DNA of 64,000 nt from Leptobrachium leishanense. Lineage: Eukaryota; Chordata; Amphibia; Anura; Megophryidae. The stretch is from NCBI GenBank assembly GCA_009667805.1, contig CM019067.1:71920941-71984940 (forward strand), written 5' to 3'. Every line of letters begins with the position of its first letter. Position 1 is the first letter of the stretch. The position numbers were made by a program, and so were the translations under genes. The notes under the pieces are model-generated. The model was not told the origin of the DNA. It saw only the letters and a program-made list of their open reading frames with translations, and ran no database searches. Shown here in pieces: positions 57,355-64,000 of this stretch.

Positions 57355-58352
57355 GGGCCTTATTCCCTAGTGAACGTTAACTGTACCGTTCGTGTGAGCA
57401 AGCGTTAAAGTCAGGATAAGTGACTTTAACGCAGCCAACCCAGATTACACCCCTAACGCTAAACCTCACAAAAATCAGTTAGCACATCAGTGATTGCGCT
57501 AGCTTGCTCAAGCTTACTGTACTTTGCGCATCCCATACTTAACATGAGGAGCACATTCAATAAATAGCGTTAGGATAAGCAAGGTATTATAAATTCCTAG
57601 CGCTATTTACCACACTGATGAGTTAACGAAAAAGTTAGTGACATCTAGAAGCTGGTGCTAACTGTTTCCGCTTTTGCAGAATCATTTAGCATCACCTGAA
57701 ACCCCCCCCCCATTAAATTCGATACTCCTCCTCTCATCCCGCAGCAAGAACGGTGGCTCGATCCACCGCTTATTGCCACCGGGAGCAGTGAGACTGGGGA
57801 CAAATACATGTACAAATACAAGTACCGGCTGGGTGGAGTAGAGGAAACATCACTGCTCTGCGTGGAGACAGCCTGTGGAGACATGGGTTCGATCCCGGCA
57901 AGAGCACCTCTCCAGTAAGTGTTCTTGGGCAAGACACCTAAAGGTACATACTCGCCACCCAGGACATAATTGAAAATGAGAGAAATCTCAATGTATCCTT
58001 CCTGGTAAATACTTTCTCAAAAAAAAATTGTCCCCATTCTCCCTCTGTGATCACTCCGCGTCGCTGTGTGATCTCACAAGAGTGAGATTGCGCAGGGCTC
58101 GCGGCCCGGCATCGCCACCCTTCATGGAGTTCTATGGACTCCAGGAGGTGATACTCACAGTGTCTACCAGACTCCAGGAGGTGATACTCACAGCGCTACC
58201 GCTAGTATCACAGAGGGTAGTGTATCGTTCCAGGGCAAGTAATGCCTGCAACAGACTATCACGCTAAAATGGGGACGCTACGGGGAAGCCCGCAGGCACA
58301 AGGTTTTCCCCATTAGCATCCCCATTTCATCAGGAGGAAGGGAATAGGGCCC
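57355..58352. mobile_element. GGGCC-ended Harbinger-like element with SINE insert
   Basis: Left GGGCCTTATTCCCTAGTG and inverted right GGGCCCTATTCCCTTCC, flanked by ATT on both sides. Interior has GTTTCCGCTTTTGCAGAATC and CCACCGGGAGCAGTGAG. A 31-bp direct repeat (CAGACTCCAGGAGGTGATAC type) sits at about 58138-58200. Split by a SINE. Confidence 0.65.
57824..58028 (+). mobile_element. tRNA-derived SINE, copy C, nested
   Basis: B-box GGTTCGATCCC intact, body and A-rich tail complete. Sits inside the 57355-58352 element, so it is younger than that element. Confidence 0.8.
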
Positions 58353-58355
58353 ATT

Positions 58356-59979
58356 ATGTATTAGATTCACATGGTATTTAGTCAGAACCAGATTAACATA
58401 GGGGTTACTGGAGCTGCAGCTCCTGGCCCATACTAAAAAAGAGGCCCAGGTAAAATTAACTATGCGCAATATAGTTGAGGGGAACATAGCAGAAGCCCAC
58501 TAAAATCTGCAGCTCCAAGCCCATGAAGCCCTTCATTCAGCACTGTATTTTGGAACTCAAATGACATATTCAGGGACATTAAAAGTCTAAATTTAACAAA
58601 CAATTTAGTCCCAGTCTCTCCAAAATCCCCAAAACTTTATTTGCTAAAAATCATACATTCATTCGCAGTAGTATGAAAGGAAATATATGTATAAAATATA
58701 TATCACATGAAACACATATTTACATGTACAATAATTATATTTGTCTAAAAGTGTTATAGGTTTAAAAAAAAAAAGTCCTATCTAAAAAATTATATTTTAA
58801 TCCCCATTGGATAAACATTTATCCTCTAAGACGCGAGGATAAAGATTTTAATGGTATCTTGCTGTGGGATTCAAAATAAATAAGGCAAAGATGAGTTCTC
58901 AGCATCTTAAAACTAAATTACTGAGATTAAAATATGTAAACACAAAATGGATGTATTCCATTTGCATATTAGATTTCGCTCTTAAAAGTTGATATTGAAG
59001 ATTAAGGGTCAGCGTTTAATCCTCACTACCCTAATCCCTAACATTACAAAGACGGCCATGAGTGCATGTCTGTTGTACTAAATTACCTAGAAAGAAAGCA
59101 AATTCCGGATGAAAAAGAGGAGCATATTTATATTATAGTGATTTAAAATCTGTCGCCTAAACACGTCTTTTCCCCCCACTACGCATTGACCTAAATTGCT
59201 CACTAAAAGCTCCCATGTCTGCAAATGAGTGACTAACACTTTGAGACAGTCCAGAGATTCTTCACTTATGCAGAAACAACGCCAGAAAATTTTCTGGCTA
59301 CAGTAAACACTGTCTTGTTCATATTTTGCAGAGCCATACTGAGGCCCATAAAATAGGACGTCTCTTTCATGAAAATAGCTAATTGTTCGGTGACTAATCT
59401 CTCAGGATCATGTGGAAAAGGAAGCATGGAAAAGGTCTTCGTAAATACGAAGTCAAATGTACGTCCTAACAGATCCATCAAGGAAGGTCCCATTTTATCA
59501 TTTTTTTTTTTGTAAACACAGCTAGGTATACCAGTTGAAATCAATGGCAATTGTGGGTAATGTATTTAATTATGGAATCAACTAGGTCAAGTCTCACCTG
59601 GACCAGGTCTGCTTGTTATTGTGAAAAAAAGATAAAAAGTTTATGGAGTTAACAATTAGCTGTAAACATATATAAAAATCACCACGTGAGTTTTTTTCAG
59701 GGTAGAAACTTGATTATTGTTTCTCAATCTCACTGCGTAGGAGGAGAAAATGTTGATAATGGAAGGATAGTAAACTAGGCCTCAAATTGAGCCTGGCTGG
59801 TAGTTAAGATGGGAAAATCAGGATGGATACTATTGATTACTCTTATATGAACTGTTGTATGGTAAAAATCACCTCACAAACGCCCACAGAATATAATTTA
59901 TGAGTTCTGCACGTCTTATATATCAGACCAAGGTCACAATGACTCTCATGGAGGGGCTGTAGAGCGCTTATATCAATGC
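58356..59979. other. Unique intron; possible hAT remnant at 58385-58545
   Basis: CAGAACCAGATTAACATAGG then AGCTCCTGGCCCA resembles decayed hAT MITE ends. No gene elsewhere. Confidence 0.35.
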
Positions 59980-60303
59980 TTAACCCCTTACCGCCCCAGG
60001 ACGTGCTATGTCATCCTGGCAGCTGGAGGGCTCTGAAGAAACAGGGCGTACAGGTACGTCCCACTATCTTCAGTGGGGCTGCCTCAGCCCCTCCCCACAG
60101 CCTGCGCACGCCAACGTGTGGCGTGCGTCATTGGCTGCACGGGAACGGCCTGGAATCAGGCCGTCCCCCTGCAGCCAATGATGTGCGGCGCACGTCAGCT
60201 GAGGGGCAGGGCACAATCTGCACCTCTCAACAGCACCTGTCAGCACCTCACCGGCATTTAGCCACCCCTGACGGGCGACACCTGCCTGTCGTTAAGGGGT
60301 TAA
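59980..60303. mobile_element. TTAA-flanked piggyBac-like MITE
   Basis: TTAACCCCTTACCG at left, inverted TTAACCCCTTAACG at right. Centre is a long stem: GCGCACGCC..., ATTGGCTGCACGGGAACGG and its inverse, AGGCCTGATTCC loop. 324 bp. The 142-residue frame is repeat-derived. Confidence 0.75.
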
Positions 60304-60615
60304 TTTGTGGGGAATCCAAAGAAACAAGATCTGGGACCTCTCAGTTTTTGACTTTATGTTTTCTGGGGCCTTTTGGGGCGGATCCTGTACCGCACATGGT
60401 ATAAATGCAAAAATATTATTTTTACATTATTGCCATGACATTTACATCATGCAGATCATTAGTAAGTGGTCAGTTGAGTACATAGTGTTTTGTTTTGCAA
60501 TCGTTCCCCTCCGTTGTCAAGTACACTTTGCTTTCTGGCACCTTCTGATTTACAAATAAAGCACTACTCTAAACCTACACTAAGAAGTGGAGGAGCTGTA
60601 AAACTAATGGAAAAT
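60304..60615. other. Unique intron
   Basis: Nothing recognised. Confidence 0.4.
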
Positions 60616-61283
60616 GAAGACGCAGGGGCACCCCAAGATCTTTACTAACAAGGAAGACGCAGGGGCACCCCAAGATCTTTACTAACAAGGAAGACGCAGG
60701 GGCACCCCAAGATCTTTACTAACAAGGAAGACGCAGGGGCACCCCAAGATCTTTACTAACAAGAAAGGCGCAGGGGCACCCCAAGATCTTTACTAACAAG
60801 GAAGTTGCAGGGGCACCCCAAGATCTTTACTAACAAGAAAGGCGCAGGGGCACCCCAAGATCTTTACTAACAAGGAAGTTGCAGGGGCACCCCAAGATCT
60901 TTACTAACAAGGAAGACGCAGGGGCACCCCAAGATCTTTACTAACAAGAAAGGTGCAGGGGCACCCCAAGATCTTTACTAACAAGGAAGAGGCAGGGGCA
61001 CCCCAAGATCTTTAACAAGGAAGATGCAGGGGCACCCCAAGATCTTTACTAACAAGGAAGACGCAGGGGCACCCCAAGATCTTTACTAACAAGGAAGACG
61101 CAGGGGTACCCCAAGATCTTTACTAACAAGGAAGGTGCAGGGGCACCCCAATATCTTTACTAACAAGGAAGACGCAGGGGCACCCCAATATCTTTACTAA
61201 CAAGGAAGACGCAGGGGCACCCCAATATCTTTACTAACAAGGAAGACGCAGGGGCACCCCAAGATCTTTACTAACAAGGAAGG
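60616..61283. repeat. 37-bp minisatellite, about 18 units
   Basis: Unit runs GAAGACGCAGGGGCACCCC then AAGATCTTTACTAACAAG. Variable site: GAAGACGC, AAAGGCGC, GAAGTTGC, GAAGGTGC and others. One unit lacks four bases (about 61010). Most units carry AGATCT. Confidence 0.95.
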
Positions 61284-61382
61284 CTTGGCCAATTGTTCAT
61301 TTTTTTTCCGAAATTTCAAGTAAATTGAAGGGTATGCAGAAGGAGCGCAGCACTATCTCCCATAAACCACAGTCAGCTGTTA

Positions 61383-61818
61383 GGCTAGGGTCAGAGTGGG
61401 GCAGTCGGAACGCGCGTGCAGGCGCACTAAATCACGGCGGCAGTAGCAGCACATAACGGCCAATGACGGCCAATATACGCAGTACGTGCGTACGAAAGTG
61501 CGCCGACACCACGCAACCAGCAAATGAACGCATTTTTATCAGAACGTGAAACCGCTGCTACTGACGTACAAAGTGCGCTGCGGCCGCATAGCAGCGTGTG
61601 TGCGTGATTAGGAGATGTCAGACGCTGCTAGTGTGCGGCCAACATAACGTTCAAACAGCCGGATTTCCCTAGACTTCTTTTTACCCCACCGTCATGAAAT
61701 ACGTCCAGAATTGCGCATCGTCTGACCACTTAAGCGTATTCCGTGAAAAAATGCGTGCGCACGCATCGACGTACATTTTGACGGTGGCTGCAGAAAATGC
61801 GCTCATCTGTCCCTAGCC
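61383..61818. mobile_element. TWA MITE family, copy 9
   Basis: 436 bp, TTA on both sides. Left GGCTAGGGTCAGAG, right CTGTCCCTAGCC. Diverged interior. Confidence 0.8.
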
Positions 61819-61821
61819 TTA

Positions 61822-62262
61822 TGTGGATTCCCTGAACTTAATTCAGAGTATAGAAAAGTTTGGGATTTTGGGTGTTTTTTTTATTTGCAGCGTCTTCCAT
61901 GTTTGTTATCCCTCCCTACATATCCGAGAATTCAAGCTCATTCTTGAAAGCCATAAAGTACGTTTAGCCTGAGCCAATACAGATTTCATAATGGTAAGCA
62001 GAAAGGAAATTATGACATTCATTTAAAATCAGACTTTATTCATTAAGCTTATTTATGGAACAAGAGGTCAGTTTACAAGAACCGCCTTTTTAAATGCGCG
62101 TTTCGCTGGGTGTTCTAAACATATATATTTTAGGCGAGTCTTTCATCATTTATGTTTGGGAATATTTACATATTTCCACAAACATTTCAGGATAGCGACT
62201 TTCTTTTTTTTTTATACCAGTTTTAAAAATATCCGCTCATCCTCGGGCAGCTGCAGAAGGTG
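61822..62262. other. Unique intron
   Basis: Nothing recognised. Confidence 0.4.
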
Positions 62263-62375
62263 TACGCTCTCGAGCAGGGTCCTCTCTCCTACTGTTCTGT
62301 TTAACTTGTATGTATATTTGTACAGCGCTACAGAACGTGTGCAGCACTTTAGAAATACCTGTAAATGTACTTCTA
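62263..62375. repeat. Dispersed repeat tail
   Basis: GCTCTCGAGCAGGGTCCTCT and GCGCTACAGAACGTGTGCAG. Same family as 39850-39990. Confidence 0.6.
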
Positions 62376-63172
62376 TTTTTTTTATGTATTTCCACTTAAT
62401 CTCCTCCGTATTAACTACTCTGAACAATATATAAGTTGGATCATACAGTCCCAATGACACAGACTACATGTTCCACAATCCCTAACGCTCGGTCCAAGCA
62501 TGATATCATTAATTATGTGTTCAGCTGCTCCAGAGGTATGCCGGGCAGGAAAAGGTTTTACATGCCATTGTTCAAGTTAAAAAGCTTTCACGTACTGCTA
62601 TTATGCCCACAAATGTTGATTAGAAATCCTGCAATTCTTTTAGTGCACAATGCGTGTGTTTATGGATATATATATATATATATGTAACACATATATATAT
62701 ACACAATAGCTGTGCAGTGAGACATCCGATTTTAATTTGGACATCCAGTATCCAAATAACTTGTTGTTTAGCTTTCCCTGATGAGCATGTTTATGCGTTA
62801 GACCCTGTGCCAGGTATATCACAGTATGCGCTCATTTTACTGGAATGCAAAAAGTCTAAATGCTGAGCTGGGATCGGTTCACAGCTTCTAATTTTGTCTG
62901 GGTCACAATTAACATGGAAGCTCTAAAAGTGTCTTCTGGATTACCGCTATTTAGTCAATCAACTGAGTAACACGATAGCCGCGAGCGGTTTAGGTCAGTG
63001 CATATTTTCAGACTTTTAATAGTATATTTATATGAAGGATCTAGACGTATCCCTGCCAGGTATGTGTTAGCAGACAGCTGGATATAATAGCGTAATTATT
63101 TAACCAGTACATACCTAGCTTTTATTCTTTTTCAAGCACATCTTTGGGGTCTATCTCTTCTGAATACCCAAC
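62376..63172. other. Unique intron with TA tracts
   Basis: TA runs at about 62666-62702 around ATGTAACACAT. No gene. Confidence 0.45.
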
Positions 63173-63438
63173 TTAACCCTTTCACTGCTGACGACGTGTG
63201 GGGAACGTCCTCATGGACTCCTAAGGAAAGATAGAGGGTTCCTTTGAACCCCGCTATCTCCTGACTAGCAGGGTCATTTTTGGTATCATTAGAAAGGCCA
63301 GAGCATGGCCTTTCCAATGATACCAAACATGACCATGTTTACAGTAAAGAAAAAAATAAATAAAAAGAAAAACGTGAAAAAATAAATAAAATAAATAAAA
63401 AGAAAAGACGTGAAATAGCTCAGCAGTGAAGGGGTTAA
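63173..63438. mobile_element. TTAA-flanked piggyBac-like MITE
   Basis: TTAACCCTTTCACTGCTGA and inverted TTAACCCCTTCACTGCTGA. Centre is the hairpin TTTGGTATCATTAGAAAGGC/GCCTTTCCAATGATACCAAA with CAGAGCATG loop. 266 bp. Confidence 0.85.
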
Positions 63439-63538
63439 CCGCAATCATTTGATTGACATTGGAATAGATGGATGGCTAGGCTGACTAGGCTGAGACGATC
63501 CAGTTGAAGGAGTTTTCACCTGGAGCCCTAAACTCTGA

Positions 63539-63801
63539 GGCCTCGTTCACGCCTAGGCGTTTTACAGCGAGTTCCTACGCGCTGTAAAATGCCCAAACAC
63601 AGAAATCCCATGATTTCCTATGGGGCCCGTTCACACCTAGGCGTTTTACAACGTGTAGGAACATGCTGTAAAACACCTACGCCCCAAGAAGTACAGGAGC
63701 TGTGGCGTGTTACAGCGCGTTCGCGGCCACAGACATGGACGTGAACACGCGTTATCGGAAAAAACAAGTGTATGAAATATGCTCAGGTGTGAACCCAGCG
63801 T
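63539..63801. mobile_element. CpG-rich MITE with GTTCACRCCT ends
   Basis: GGCCTCGTTCACGCCTAGGC left and inverted ACGCTGGGTTCACACCTGAG right. Two internal direct copies of CCTAGGCGTTTTACA...GCTGTAAAA. Confidence 0.5.
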
Positions 63802-63803
63802 GA

Positions 63804-64000
63804 GTGTTCTCACAAGAGCTCTATTGTGACCCGCTAATTCATAAAATGTACGTGGCTCATTTTGTGGCCGAGTCGCATTATTAGCGACTCGATTCAGAAT
63901 ATATGGGAGCTGCTGATCTATTGGCACCAGCTGCTGTGGTCAGTATCGGCTCCTGGAGACTATAGGACACAGTGAGAGGAGGCAGGGGATCTCACTGTCC
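63804..64000. mobile_element. Possible GGGC-type element running off the window
   Basis: GCTGCTGATCTATTGGCACCAGC, CGGCTCCTGGAGACTATAGG and GATCTCACTGTCC recall the body of 57355-58352. Incomplete. Confidence 0.3.

Larger units (their letters stand above)
35386..64000 (-). other. zfhx4: zfhx4 intron upstream of the recognised exon
   Basis: Everything above the acceptor reads as intron to the edge of the window. The very large early coding exon of the family would give an unmistakable long frame and is absent. Inferred from the exon structure. Confidence 0.75.

Noticed and set aside
59976..60404. 142-residue frame
   Set aside because: Spans the inverted repeats of a TTAA MITE and its flank; no domain.
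60616..61283. Possible CRISPR array from regular repeats
   Set aside because: Units are contiguous 37-bp tandem copies with no spacers, in a vertebrate genome.

Overview
This looks like a vertebrate nuclear genome, most likely an amphibian and probably a frog. The case rests on one vertebrate zinc-finger/homeobox exon in a sea of intron, and on many non-autonomous DNA transposons with TTAA, TA, TWA and 8-bp target duplications. One of these, the TTAA element with ends TTAACCTCCCTGGCGGT, is a type I associate with frog genomes. The species cannot be fixed from the window.

The only protein-coding sequence I can support is a 232-bp internal exon on the minus strand (35154-35385). It has a clean acceptor and donor and encodes a C2H2 finger that matches ZFHX4 better than its paralogue ZFHX3. 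The rest of the window then reads as the two large introns on either side of it: transcript-upstream at 35386-64000, downstream at 1-35153. No other exon, RNA gene or viral gene was found, and nearly all open reading frames lie in repeats.

The repeats fall into these groups. (1) Nine copies of a ~430-bp CpG-rich MITE, GGCTAGGGTCAGAC...GTCTGACCCTAGCC, with TAA/TTA duplications (PIF/Harbinger-like). (2) TTAA-flanked piggyBac-like elements of several families. (3) hAT-like MITEs with 8-bp duplications. (4) A long-TIR Tc1 element with another transposon nested inside. (5) A tRNA-derived SINE in full and 3'-only forms. (6) GGGC-ended Harbinger-like elements. (7) Repeats flanked by (TA)n tracts that carry hammerhead-ribozyme-like cores and may be Penelope-derived. 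(8) Two large composite GATA/TATC satellites in opposite orientation. (9) A 37-bp minisatellite of about 18 units.

Between the repeats, several single-copy AT-rich blocks (about 9.66-10.02, 11.33-11.57, 12.15-12.5, 13.05-13.42, 16.12-16.50, 21.93-22.52, 42.13-42.56 and 51.19-51.55 kb) contain homeodomain, POU and TALE-type words. They are the best guesses for conserved intronic enhancers of zfhx4, but cross-species alignment is needed. The most interesting finding is the near-canonical minus-strand hammerhead at 6316-6366, with its decayed sister about 380 bp away. Next are an empty-site/filled-site pair that proves a TTAA insertion, and an internal module shared by hAT-ended and TTAA-ended transposons.
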